From positions 5,752,928 through 5,816,927 of the forward strand of contig CM043799.1 of NCBI GenBank assembly GCA_023974075.1: a DNA stretch of 64,000 bases. Reading direction: 5' to 3'. The DNA comes from Chaenocephalus aceratus. Its lineage: Eukaryota > Chordata > Actinopteri > Perciformes > Channichthyidae. Below the pieces are notes generated by a model. It was given only the letters and a program-made list of their open reading frames with translations. It was not told the DNA's origin and ran no database searches. The position numbers and the translations under genes are program-made. Of the stretch, positions 51,684 to 63,411 are shown in pieces; positions within the stretch are counted from its first letter, which is position 1; each line of letters begins with the position of its first letter.

Positions 51684-52644
51684 GCCGGCCCTCGGCATAG
51701 GCAGTATAGGCGAATGCTAAGGGCGCATCAACCCATAGGGGGCGCCGAAAAAAAAAAAAAAAAAGTTAGAAAAAAAAAAATATATTTTTATAAATTTCAT
51801 AACAACACAATTTCCCGATTTTGGATCAACAAAGTACATCTTATTATCTTATACTATCAGAACTACGTATATATTGCGTACAGCGCCCATAAACTATGGC
51901 ACACCCCCCCCACCCCAAATCAAGTTGAACTGCCCCAGTCCCAGTAAGGGAGGTTTATGTGAAATTGTTCTTTTTTTGAAATAATGGTTTTAGTGTGCAA
52001 TTATAGGTTTTAATTTTGTATTTTGTATTAACATTGAAATTTACTGTGTAAGCGGCCGCGGGGGGGAGAGCTTTAGAGAGCTCTCTCCTGAAAGACTGAG
52101 AGGCTCTGATAACCTCAGCTCAGTGAGGTAAAGGCACACCTTTATATGATCATTATAGTTGTAAAAAAATAAGAGAACAGGTGAAAAACAGGTATAAAAT
52201 ACTGACAGTACAAAAAAGTTGTTATTAATAAACAAGAATACAGTTTGAAAGGGGAGTGACTTGTAAAATATCCATAAAGAAAAAGAAAATCTGCTTCCAG
52301 TTCTGTTTCATCTGGGTGTTGAGAGATGTTTCCATAGATCTCCTAATGTTGCTCTCAAAGTGCACCAGATTGATGCTTTTAACTTCAATATTAAAAAAAA
52401 AAAGTCTTCCCAGGGGTGCATGCCCCCGGACCCCCCTAGAGGAGGTGAGGTCCCCCCCCCACTTAAATCATGTTCAAATGGATAGGAAACTAAATACAGT
52501 TGCACACATCTTGTGTCAATATCTTTCTGTGTTGGTGGTCATGCCACAACCGTGCACGCGCGAATCATAGTGAGTGTCTGCATTTTGGTGGGGGGGGCGC
52601 CAGCTAAAATCTTGCCTAGGGCGGCAAATTGGTCAGGGCCGGCC

Positions 52645-52647
<3 letters not shown>
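51680..52647. mobile_element. hAT-like MITE (968 bp) inserted inside a (CA)n array
   Basis: Both ends read CAGGGCCGGCCCT inward, and both flanks are pure CA repeat (51613-51679 and 52648-52732), so any 8-bp duplication would be CACACACA. CAGGG-type ends suggest hAT. The interior has A-rich and T-rich runs and no ORF. The terminus itself contains the palindrome GGGCCGGCCC. A truncated inverse relative lies at 25847-26101. Confidence 0.75.

Positions 52648-52732
<85 letters not shown>
52648..52732. repeat. (CA)n microsatellite, right half of interrupted array
   Basis: About 42 CA units; the left half of the same array is 51613-51679. Confidence 0.97.
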
Positions 52733-52739
<7 letters not shown>

Positions 52740-53289
52740 CAGAGGGAAAGCTATGCCCGAGGTATTCCCACCGCCAACAAAGACGCAGATAATCCGACAC
52801 TTCAGCAGGGATCGGTCATTAGTGTTCTTAAAAAGATACGTGTATCTGAATCCCCACGGATGCTGTTTCACGGCACTGACTCCAACACACACACATCTGG
52901 TCTCCTCTGAAATACAAACATATCGGTGAAAGGTAAAAAGGGCATTGTTTTGAGGAAATAAGAGGGGGAAATATCACTGACAGACGTTCATCATCACCGT
53001 GGGAATTCAGCAGGAGAAATGGCTGATAAAACACACTGGAATTAAATGTGAACCCAACTTTTCCTTATATAAATTATTAGAGTAAAAACTGCAGTCCTCA
53101 AAAATGCCAACAATATTAATAAAATAAAAATCCAGCTGCAAATATTTATATTTGCAGATTCTTATTTCAAGAACCACGTGAGCCACATCCTGACGGAATG
53201 ACGAGATTAGAATGGTCAGATAAAATATAAAATGAGTTCTGCTTAAAAAATGGTATGAAACATCATATAAGTAAAAATAACATTTATAC
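52733..53289. other. No gene; distal upstream region of insm2
   Basis: Nothing coding is evident. One CACGTG E-box lies at 53175-53180. Confidence 0.45.
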
Positions 53290-53960
53290 ATGTTCATGTG
53301 GTTGATAGCTCGAAACACTAGAAAGCCTCATTCGACGTCATCATTTAAGAATTGAAAGTGAAGGCACGTGTTTTTAGTTGTTCTTATTCAAATAGAATGA
53401 CATCGTTTATGAAGTTATTGTTGGAGTAAAAATGAACCGAATCTCCGCTGGAGTTCCTCGCAGTTGTTAAATAACGCTTGCAGTCATTGCTCGATGCTTT
53501 ACTTTAACCCTAATATTCAACATTCGTTTGAAAAAGTAATACTCTAATTAGCTTACTAATAAGCCTGTATTTTGGGGGGAAATGTCTAAGGTGTATTTTA
53601 CGATATCCAATTAAATTATTATTAAAAATAAAGAAAAACATTGATACGTTTATCTTCATGCACGTGGGGTGATAGCTCACAATTACACCAGGAAAGCCTA
53701 ACTGGACTTCATCATTTTAGATTAAGCATTTAAAGAGTCTTCTTGGTTGTGTTTATAAAAGATAGGAAAATAAAAAAATAAGTACTTTTTGGAGTAAAGC
53801 TGAACCGAACCTCCTTCTGAAATGCATCGCAGTGACTACATGTTTTCTTTTAGTCAATGGTCTCCCCAATACGTAGCCTATTAGTTTCCAACAGTGAAGA
53901 GGCTAACTCTAATTAGCCTTTATATTTTGTTGGACTTTTCTTGTACAAAATATATCGAAG
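53290..53960 (+). promoter_or_regulatory. Putative insm2 promoter region with an old tandem duplication and E-boxes
   Basis: Two diverged copies, about 53290-53590 and 53650-53960, share in order TGATAGCTC, AAGCCT...ACTTCATCAT, GGAGTAAA..TGAACCGAA, CTCGCAGT-like and CTCTAATTAGC motifs. CACGTG E-boxes occur at 53365-53370 and 53661-53666. TATAAAA at 53754-53760 could set a start near 53785, giving a 5' UTR of about 340 nt. That the duplicated blocks regulate insm2 is inferred from position and from retained motif order. Confidence 0.5.
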
Positions 53961-54124
53961 TGTGCAGTGTTCCTCACCAGGGCAGGGATACAGATGTCTC
54001 TCCCTCTCGTCACACCTGCCCCCCTCTCTCTCCCTCTCTCTCTGACACTTCAAAGCTGTACTTGAAAGTGAGCTCGAGACAAGAGTTGTTGTTCTCTCGC
54101 GCTTGGTGGAGCATCATTGTCATC

Positions 54125-56059
54125 ATGCCTCGAGGATTCTTGGTGAAGAGAACCCGGCGGTGTTTGGGTCACCGGTCACGGAATACAAGCAATAACCAAC
54201 CTGGAACATACTACGGCGACAGGAACAACAATAACTCCGAAGGGATCGAAACGGAGTCAGTGAACCAGATCGATGTGTTGAACGGGTTTGAACGGACAGA
54301 CGGACGGTTCCCGGTATCCCGCGAGGACTCCGCCGGTGTAGGAGAGGCGTGGAGCCCGCAGGTGGAGTCGGCGCTGGAGGCAGAAGCCGACCGCAGCGCG
54401 CAGTTACCCGAGACCGAGGAGCAGGGGAGCGCGGTGGACGTTCTGACTCCCGAAAGAGATTTCTCCTGCTTCTTCCCGCCTCCTCCTGTACCCCCACGCG
54501 AATTGACAATAACGTCTTGCAGCCCTGTTAAACAGGGCGGCACGAGGCTGCTGGAACAACACGAGGAAGGAGAGAAGCAACCGTTTTTAACCGGTAAATG
54601 CCTCACATCACCCCCGGTGTTGGAGTTACCGGAGCTGCCGTTCCTGGTGAGCTCCACTCCGACCTCCGCTTCTATCGAGAGACTCCTGGCGAGCAGCAGC
54701 CGCCACGCACAGTCCTACGGTCACCACGACACATATGACCCGAGTATGGGGCACCTGTTCCCGCCCCTGACACTGATGAACCAACACCAAGCAGCGAGGA
54801 AACGCGCCTTCCTCGAACAGGACCAGCGCTTGAACAACAACAGGCACAACAAACAGCCAAACCCGCTAAAGAAACCAAAAGTCAACCGGAAACTAAACTT
54901 CGAGGATGAGGTCACGACCTCGCCGGTTTTGGGTCTGCGGATCAAAAAGGAGAGCCCCGAGCTGAGGAGACAGCGCGAGAAGTCTGCTCTCAGCGGGAAC
55001 AAGCCACTTGGAGAGTTCATCTGCCAGCTCTGTAAAGAGGAGTACCTCGACCCCTTCTCCCTCGCGCAGCACAAGTGCTCCCGCATAGTGCGCGTGGAGT
55101 ACCGGTGTCCGGAGTGCGACAAAGTCTTCAGCTGCCCCGCAAACCTGGCGTCCCACCGCCGCTGGCACAAACCTCGCCCGGTGAACAACCAGGGAGGAGA
55201 GACTCAAACAAACAAGAGTCAGCCGTTAAAGGAGACACGAGGGCTCATTCAGCACGAGCGGCAGCCGGTTGACATGGAGGGCAAAGAGAACGAGCTGCTG
55301 CGCATTAACTCCAACCAGCACCACGGAGCACCGGACAGCTCCCGCGTGAGGCGCGAGCCCTCCCTGTTGATGCTCCATGGCCGGTCCCGAAACAGCCCCG
55401 ACACCGACAGTCTTGCTCCTCCTCACTATGAGCACTCTCTTCATTACCGGAACCCGGTGGAAAGTTGTTTGGAGGTGAGAGCGGTAGACAGCCCACCCTC
55501 GAGCCTGTTTCTATTGAACGGTAATTCGGAAGAGAGCGTGGACCTGTCGCAGCAGCAGCGGCCGTCCTTCGCGCTTCCCGCTTTACCGTTCGTGCAGTCC
55601 CTAACGGAAGAGGAGGTTTACGACTGCAGGTATTGCGGGAAGAAATTCCGCCGACAAGCTTACTTGAAGAAACACCTTGCCGCGCACGAGATAACAGCAC
55701 GAGCGTCACCGCCTCCACCACCTTATAACCAGGTGCGCGAGACCAGCGGCCAGGTGTATCTGTGTCACCTGTGCGGCGCGCGCTTCCCGTCGGGTGAAAT
55801 CAGGGACAAGCACCGTATGTGGCACGCGATGAGGGATGAGTTACTGGCGGGAACTTTGGGAGGAGGACTCAGACATGAAGTATTCCATGCGCAAGGAGAC
55901 GAGAGCGGCACCGGAGAGAGCGAGCAGCAGCAGATCTTCACGTGCAAGCAATGTCCGTCAACTTTCTTCAGCTCCCCGGGTCTCGCGAGACACATCAATA
56001 AGTCTCACCCGATCGAGAACCGGCAGGTGATGCTGCTGCAGATGACCGTGCGACCATAA
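54125..56059 (+). CDS. insm2: Insulinoma-associated zinc-finger transcription factor (INSM2-type), 644 aa, intronless
   Basis: Nuclear transcriptional repressor of the INSM family, active in neuroendocrine and neural differentiation in vertebrates. The start is fixed by the N-terminal SNAG motif MPRGFLVKR, which recruits LSD1/CoREST-type corepressors; the frame is open upstream, but only from a GTG at 53894. Residues 251-272 hold the family motif KLNFEDEVTTSPVLGL. Zinc fingers: ZF1 300-318 (QLCKEEYLDP, atypical C2HC), ZF2 328-348 (CPECDKVFSC), ZF3 501-521 (CRYCGKKFRR), ZF4 547-567 (CHLCGARFPS) and ZF5 607-628 (CKQCPSTFFS). INSM2 is preferred over INSM1 because of RTRR after the SNAG motif, DKHRMWHAMRDELL in ZF4 and IFTCKQCPSTFF in ZF5, and because ralgapa1 is the neighbour. 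A single exon with no disabling change, as expected for the family. Confidence 0.9.
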   Translation: MPRGFLVKRTRRCLGHRSRNTSNNQPGTYYGDRNNNNSEGIETESVNQIDVLNGFERTDGRFPVSREDSAGVGEAWSPQVESALEAEADRSAQLPETEEQGSAVDVLTPERDFSCFFPPPPVPPRELTITSCSPVKQGGTRLLEQHEEGEKQPFLTGKCLTSPPVLELPELPFLVSSTPTSASIERLLASSSRHAQSYGHHDTYDPSMGHLFPPLTLMNQHQAARKRAFLEQDQRLNNNRHNKQPNPLKKPKVNRKLNFEDEVTTSPVLGLRIKKESPELRRQREKSALSGNKPLGEFICQLCKEEYLDPFSLAQHKCSRIVRVEYRCPECDKVFSCPANLASHRRWHKPRPVNNQGGETQTNKSQPLKETRGLIQHERQPVDMEGKENELLRINSNQHHGAPDSSRVRREPSLLMLHGRSRNSPDTDSLAPPHYEHSLHYRNPVESCLEVRAVDSPPSSLFLLNGNSEESVDLSQQQRPSFALPALPFVQSLTEEEVYDCRYCGKKFRRQAYLKKHLAAHEITARASPPPPPYNQVRETSGQVYLCHLCGARFPSGEIRDKHRMWHAMRDELLAGTLGGGLRHEVFHAQGDESGTGESEQQQIFTCKQCPSTFFSSPGLARHINKSHPIENRQVMLLQMTVRP

Positions 56060-59000
56060 TACGCTGTAAAGACTCTTAAACAAGAAAACTGATGATTTGG
56101 TGAAAACATTCCTTCAAGGGAGACTCTATGGAATTTGACTTTTAGTTATATCCATTCACATTAAACAAATGATTAATTTAAGCTTATTGTAAAGCAAAGT
56201 TTATTTTTGTTGTGGTCAAAAAGCAAAATGTGTATCAGTGTGCGACAGGAAGTGGAGTCACTGTTTCTGTTTAAAGGTCAGTAATTATCTTGACTTTGTT
56301 CAAAAGGCCCACTTAGAATATAGTGACACTAGAATAATGAACCCATTCAAAAGCAAACGGCAAAACAAAAAAAGTTCCACAACCACTGTAAAAAACACCT
56401 AATGTAATCTTCAACAGGATGATCAGTCTATACTACAAGCAGTATTGTAATGTGAAAATAATAAATACAACTTTAACAATGGGACATTATCCTTCAGGTG
56501 GCAGATCTAAAATAATGAAATAAACTAACAGCAAGATTATTATTACTGATGCAATTTACAGTGAGCTATACACTGAAGTCTGACATTAAATATCAATAAT
56601 TGTCTCTATAATAATTCTCAGACAGTATTGTGTCGTATCCGTACTGGCACAGAGGAAGCATCTCTCCAGCTTCCCCAACATGCCCAGCCCTCTGTGAATG
56701 ATTTGACATGTAGTCAGAGAAGCAGCTGTTGGACTGGAGACAGAGCGAAGTTTGATAGAAAAGGCCATTTTGATAACTAATTAGAGAGACGGGGTCATTT
56801 CACATGGAATATACTGAAGCAGAGACAGGCTACACGTGGCAGACATCTCAACACATTCCTGGGGCAAAGTAATCAGATTATATTGAAGCTGCGTTATAAC
56901 TGGAGACAGAATCAATGTCCTAACTCTGTTACAAAGACTCTTTCATGTACAGTGAACAATACAAAAGAAGATTGACTGTAATATGGCTTCATAGTCAATG
57001 TGCCATACGTTTCTCAGCTCAAACATATTTTCATACAAAAAAGGAACATTTAATGCTAATAGTTTAAAAAAAGTATTTCATCTTTATTGATTATATATAA
57101 CTGTTGAAATATATCCTTCATGATGCTTAAGTGTGTTTGTGATTCTGTGAAGCTTTTACTATTTTGATATGTTTAATTGAAATGATTGTCAATAAATGGT
57201 GAGACAGTATCAATGGACTGATGCAGATACTTTGAAGCCGTACACACACACACGGTCAATGAGTGGGTCTGGCAGGCAAGTGGTACGAATCATTTATTGT
57301 CAAATCCCATCATCGCACATCCACGCTCTCCGTCTGTGTCCAAAAGAGACGTTACAGGTTTACATATACAGGTGTGACATGGAGTGTGTGTGTGTGTGTG
57401 TGTGAGCGTGATACAGCTGGTACATGGTCAACACATGCAGTATGTACAGTCAGTAGTTACATGCACTCTGGACAACAGGCCACAGAGCTTTCCGAATGTT
57501 ATATATATAAAGGAAAATAATGTAATCTGAATTGTTTTACCCCTTATTTAGACAAGCAACGTTTGGTTTAGGGTCGCATTGAAACATTTTTTAATATTGA
57601 GATTATTCACAATTCCAAAAAGTACAAATGTGTTTTTTTGAATCTTCAATTCTTCTCAGAAATCCATTTTCACATGTGGCCTCAATCCTTTATCCGTGGA
57701 CTTTCAGAGTCCCAAGGATCCAGATAAACAGTCCAGGAACGTTTCTATGAATAGTTTGTAAGGATGAACGGTTAATCATTTGTTTGCATACATTTTGGTT
57801 GCTGCTAATTACGTTTAGAGTAAGCAAATCATTTCGAGGTCATTATAAAACACTATAATCCTCCGTATTATTTACACTCTGTAAAACTAAATTGAAAATG
57901 TCCCATCTTCTCCATGGGCAATTGAAAGCAGCACCATAACTCCTAATCAAGCACAGGTATGTTTAATCCAAAGGGAGTGTGAGGCTCGGCGCGTCCAATC
58001 AGGATGGAGCGAGAGGTCAGATGAACAGATCGGAGTGACCACCAGTCGATGGTGCTCCGACCTCAGCAATAACAATAATTATTGTAACAGCAATAATTTA
58101 AAGGGCCGACTCAGAGTTCAGCAGAATTCAACTATTCACGGATAAAGTTATATTCACCACACAGAGGTGCACAAAGTGTAACAATCCCTTTCGTTTCTAC
58201 AGAGAAGCTACGGCTGAAATGAAAACAGTAACATCAAATACACTTGAGTTTAAATACAGAAGACGCCACCATGTAGAATAAATGGAGGAACAGCAGCTAA
58301 AGAAAAACCTTAAACAATGTTAGACAATTCCATCTTTAGTAGAGCTAACTGACGGAGTGCTGAAATAAGGATGTTAAAAACATCAGTGTAGTGTTACTTG
58401 TTATAGGTTGTGATTACATACGGTCCCCTTTGGGATGAGTCTCAATATAAGAGTGGAGTTATAAAAAAAAAAATAACATAAGAATTCATATCTAAATGAT
58501 AAGTGTCTTTGCTTCCCCCCCCTCTTTGGTTGCACACTATCTCTCCTTTATTCCACCTTTAAACCACTAAGGTGTTGAAGTTATCTTTCCAATAACAAAA
58601 CCTGCCACAAAGCACAGGAGAGGATTAGAGCCACACGAGGGAGAGGTTTTCAGATCGGACCAAAAGTCCTTTTTTTTTAATATAGTTCTGACTTTTTTCA
58701 TAGAATTCTTAAATTAATCTCAGAATTCTGACATTTTCCCAGAAATTCTAAATGTACTCAGAATTCTGATTTTAATCTTAGAACTTTTTTTCATAGAATT
58801 CAATACATTTTCTCAGAATTCAGATTTTTCATAGAATTCAATACATTTTCTCAGAATTCTGATTTTGTTTCTGAATTTGATCTCAGAATTCTGAATTGAA
58901 TCTCAATATTTTCATTTTAAAGTCAGAACAAAAGAAAATAAATCCCTTTAGGTCCGATCTCAACAAATGTTTCCACACGTGGCACTAATCCTCTTCCGTA

Positions 59001-59897
59001 CATATACTCAATGAAAGCCGAGGACAATTACGGCCTAAAACTTCCCCAATGTGGAACATTGGAGTAAAGAAGGGTCCGTGACCTGAAATTAAATTGCCTT
59101 GCAAATGTAAAAAATAAATGAAATCTTGTAGTGTCAATCCATTTTAAGCAGATCCCTGGTCTGAGGTCTTTGGCTGCTACTCTCAGTGTATACATCCCAT
59201 TAGATGTTCATATAGCTGCTATATATATCTATACTCATATAGATATACAGAATATAGGAACACAAAGAATAGCTGTGGTTCCATTGCATCAGACGACAAA
59301 GTGACAAATAAAATACAGCAATGTTCTGGTTCGGGTCCAAACACATTTCAAGAAAACAAATCATCAGTGCTTGTCCACATTTTACAGCATAAGCAAAACA
59401 AAACTAAACGGAAGTGCTGCCTCTTGTGTTCTATTTTGACAAATAACTCAACTATTTAACACTGATTCTCTTCACTTTTTGGCTTTAAAGCATCCACAAC
59501 AAAACATCTTTCTTTAACTGTAAGCAAATGGATGAGTTTCTATATACAATTCATACTAATAGAAACCGACTCGAGCCTAAAGCTGTGCTGAGAACAAAAA
59601 TATACCTTTATCTTGCTTCCTCCATGCAACACTACAGATGCACACATTCTGATCTTTTCTTTTTTATATATCAAAACTCGTGGTTCTGTCTGCGCACACA
59701 TGGACTGACTATAGTACAAATATACAGATAGCACCCTCTGCTTATATTCCTCTGAACATGCTCTAACCCTTTTCTAAAATGGCGCAGATTATTATAAACT
59801 AATACTGCACGTGTTTCTACTGTGGCAAAGGTCAGCATGCTGGAGCAACTGCGAGGACACACACAGCCATCTTCAGAATAAAGTTACAGCGAGGGCG
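56060..59897. other. Convergent 3' UTR/intergenic region between insm2 and ralgapa1
   Basis: No ORF of note. Poly(A) signals for insm2 on the + strand include AATAAA at 56460-56465 and 57191-57196. For ralgapa1, TTTATT at 57293-57298 (AATAAA on the - strand) could end a long 3' UTR. A short GT tract lies at 57384-57404 and an EcoRI-motif tandem repeat at 58660-58925. Exact transcript ends cannot be read from sequence. Confidence 0.5.
58660..58925. repeat. Degenerate tandem repeat based on TCTCAGAATTCTGA
   Basis: About a dozen diverged units contain AGAATTC (an EcoRI site) separated by T-rich spacers of 10-20 bp, including the pair ATAGAATTCAATACATTTTC at about 58793 and 58832. The core is palindromic, so both strands look alike. 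It would lie in the ralgapa1 3' UTR if that UTR is long. Confidence 0.75.
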
Positions 59898-60042
59898 TTA
59901 AGTCTTATTGGCCGATACGGAGGAGCGTCGCAGCTTCATGGACATGCGGCTCTTGCTAGTCCGAGGCGACATGGGGGACGCCGAGTCGCTCCCGGCCTCC
60001 CCAGAGCCGGACTTTCTCCCCGAAGAATCTCGAGGCAGGAGC
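59898..60042 (-). CDS. ralgapa1: Last coding exon of ralgapa1 (RalGAP alpha-1, C-terminus)
   Basis: On the - strand a strong acceptor (TTCCTTCCTCAG, ending at 60043) opens an exon that completes a codon and gives 47 residues to a TAA at 59898-59900. The tail reads LLPRDSSGRKSGSGEAG, then MSPRTSKSRMSMKLRRSS and ends SVSANKT. I recognise the basic, Ser-rich end as that of RalGAP alpha-1, the catalytic subunit of the Ral GTPase-activating complex that switches off RalA/RalB. The GAP domain itself lies outside the window, to the right. The rest of the window from 60043 is its intron. Support from synteny: INSM2 is the tail-to-tail neighbour of RALGAPA1 in tetrapods. Confidence 0.72.
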
Positions 60043-60164
60043 CTGAGGAAGGAAGGGGAGGAGGGAGGGATATAGGAGGGGAGGAGGGAGGAGGCACATA
60101 AGAGAGTAAGATAGGAGACTATATAATACAGCAATAAGAACATGACATCACGTCCAATCATGAT

Positions 60165-61039
<875 letters not shown>

Positions 61040-61284
61040 TACAGGAGGAAGAGGAGGAGGAGGAGCAGGAGGAGAGGAAGAGGAGGAGAGGAGAGTAGAG
61101 GAGGAGAAAGTAACAAAAGAGAAGTGAGGAAAGAAAGTGTAGGATTTGAGAGTAAAGGAAATGAAATACAAGGCAAAAAGGGATAGGAGAGGAAAGAAAA
61201 AGGAAAGGAGAGAAGAGTTAAGGATTGGAGAGGAAACAAAAGGAAGAAAGAAAGGAAAGGAGGGCCAGTAAAAACCGAGGCGAG

Positions 61285-63113
61285 AAGGTGGAAGCACGGA
61301 GGATACAGGAAAGAAGGAAAGGGAGGAGAAGGGGGAAGCACGGAGGATACAGGAAAGAAGGAAAGGGAGGAGAAGGGGGAAGCACGGAGGATACAGGAAA
61401 GAAGGAAAGGGAGGAGAAGGGGGAAGCACGGAGGATACAGGAAAGAAGGAGAAGGGGGAAGCACGGAGGGTACAGGAAAGAAGGAAAGGGAGGAGAAGGG
61501 GGAAGCACGGAGGATACAGGAAAGAAGGAGAAGGGGAAGCACGGAGGGTAAGGAAAGAAGGAAAGGGAGGAGAAGGGGGAAGCACGGAGGATACAGGAAA
61601 GAAGGAAAGGGAGGAGAAGGGGGAAGCACGGAGGATACAGGAAAGAAGGAAAGGGAGGAGAAGGGGGAAGCACGGAGGATACAGGAAAGAAGGAAAGGGA
61701 GGAGAGAGGGGAAGCACGGAGGATACAGGAAAGAAGGAAAGGGAGGAGAAGGGGGAAGCACGGAGGATACAGGAAAGAAGGAAAGGGAGGAGAAGGGGGA
61801 AGCACGGAGGGTACAGGAAGAAGGAAAGGGAGGAGAAGGGGGAAGCACGGAGGATACAGGAAAGAAGGAAAGGGAGGAGAAGGTGGAAGCACGGAGGATA
61901 CAGGAAAGAAGGAAGGGAGGAGAAGGGGGAAGCACGGAGGATACAGGAAAGAAGGAAAGGGAGGAGAAGCGGGAAGCACGGAGGATACAGGAAAGAAGGA
62001 AGGGAGGAGAGGGGGAAGCACGGAGGATACAGGAAAGAAGGAAAGGGAGGAGAAGCGGGAAGCACGGAGGATACAGGAAAGAAGGAGAAGCGGGAAGCAC
62101 GGAGGATACAGGAAAGAAGGAAAGGGAGGAGAAGGGGGAAGCACGGAGGATACAGGAAAGAAGGAAAGGGAGGAGAAGGGGGAAGCACGGAGGATACAGG
62201 AAAGAAGGAAAGGGAGGAGAAGGGGAAGCACGGAGGATACAGGAAATAAGGAGAAGGTGGAAGCACGGAGGGTACAGGAAGAAGGAGAAGGTGGAAGCAC
62301 GGAGGATACAGGAAAGAAGGAAAGGGAGGAGAAGGGGGAAGCACGGAGGACACAGGAAAGAAGGAAAGGGAGGAGAAGGGGGAAGCACGGAGGACACAGG
62401 AAAGAAGGAAAGGGAGGAGAAGGTGGAAGCACGGAGGATACAGGAAAGAAGGAAAGGAGAAGGGGGAAGCACGGAGGACACAGGAAAGAAGGAAAGGGAG
62501 GAGAAGGGGGAAGCACGGAGGACACAGGAAAGAAGGAAAGGGAGGAGAAGGTGAAGCACGGAGGATACAGGAAAGAAGGAGAAGGTGGAAGCACGGGAGG
62601 ATACAGGAAAGAAGGAAAGGGAGGAGAAGGGGGAAGCACGGAGGGTACAGGAAAGAAGGAGAAGGGGGAAGCACGGAGGATACAGGAAAGAAGGAAAGGG
62701 AGGAGAAGGGGGAAGCACGGAGGATACAGGAAAGAAGGAGAAGGTGGAAGCACGGAGGATACAGGAAAGAAGGAAAGGGAGGAGAAGGGGGAAGCACGGA
62801 GGGTACAGGAAAGAAGGAGAGGGAGGAGAAGGGGGAAGCACGGAGGATACAGGAAAGAAGGAGAAGCGGGAAGCACGGAGGATACAGGAAAGAAGGAGAA
62901 GGTGGAAGCACGGAGGATACAGGAAAGAAGGAGAAGGTGGAAGCACGGAGGATACAGGAAAGAAGGAGAAGCGGGAAGCACGGAGGATACAGGAAAGAAG
63001 GAGAAGGTGGAAGCACGGAGGATACAGGAAAGAAGGAGAAGCGGGAAGCACGGAGGATACAGGAAAGAAGGAGAAGGTGGAAGCACGGAGGATACAGGAA
63101 AGAAGGAAAGGGA
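61285..63113. repeat. Purine-strand minisatellite, 44- and 35-bp units
   Basis: Tandem units with the core AAGCACGGAGGATACAGGAA continue either AGAAGGAAAGGGAGGAGAAG plus GGGG (44 bp) or, lacking nine bases, AGAAGGAGAAGGGGG (35 bp). About 43 units by length. Long units dominate the left two thirds; short ones cluster after about 62840. Variants alternate (GGGGG, GGTGG, GCGGG before the core; GGATAC, GGACAC or GGGTAC within it). The flanking 61040-61285 is also polypurine and may be the source. No unit-length multiple of three exists, so long open frames arise in all - strand frames without coding meaning. Confidence 0.95.
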
Positions 63114-63366
63114 AATGAAACATAGAAAAGGGAAACATGTGCAGACAATAAAGAGAAGGAAAAAGGAAACCAAGTAGGAAAGAGGAAAGGGAGCAGTTTA
63201 GGAGAGTGAAGGAAAGAAATCAAAAAGAAAATGAATAAAAACAGAATAAGAAATGGCCACACGTGTACAGAGACACAATGGAAACACACAAAGCACTGTG
63301 CAACACGGTCCAATGGGTTGCTTTAAATACACTCATTTTGCCTAAACCAACCACTGAGATACCTAT

Positions 63367-63411
<45 letters not shown>

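Noticed and set aside
53894..54124. N-terminal extension of the insm2 frame
   Set aside because: The extension would start at GTG and precedes the SNAG motif MPRGFLVKR, which must be N-terminal to work. The ATG at 54125 is the family start.
54125..56059. Assignment as insm1a/insm1b
   Set aside because: Finger 4 and the C-terminal finger resemble INSM2 more closely, the protein is longer than fish Insm1 as I recall it, and the neighbour is ralgapa1.
61285..63113. CRISPR-like array of regular repeats
   Set aside because: Units are directly contiguous with no unique spacers, and the setting is a vertebrate intron.
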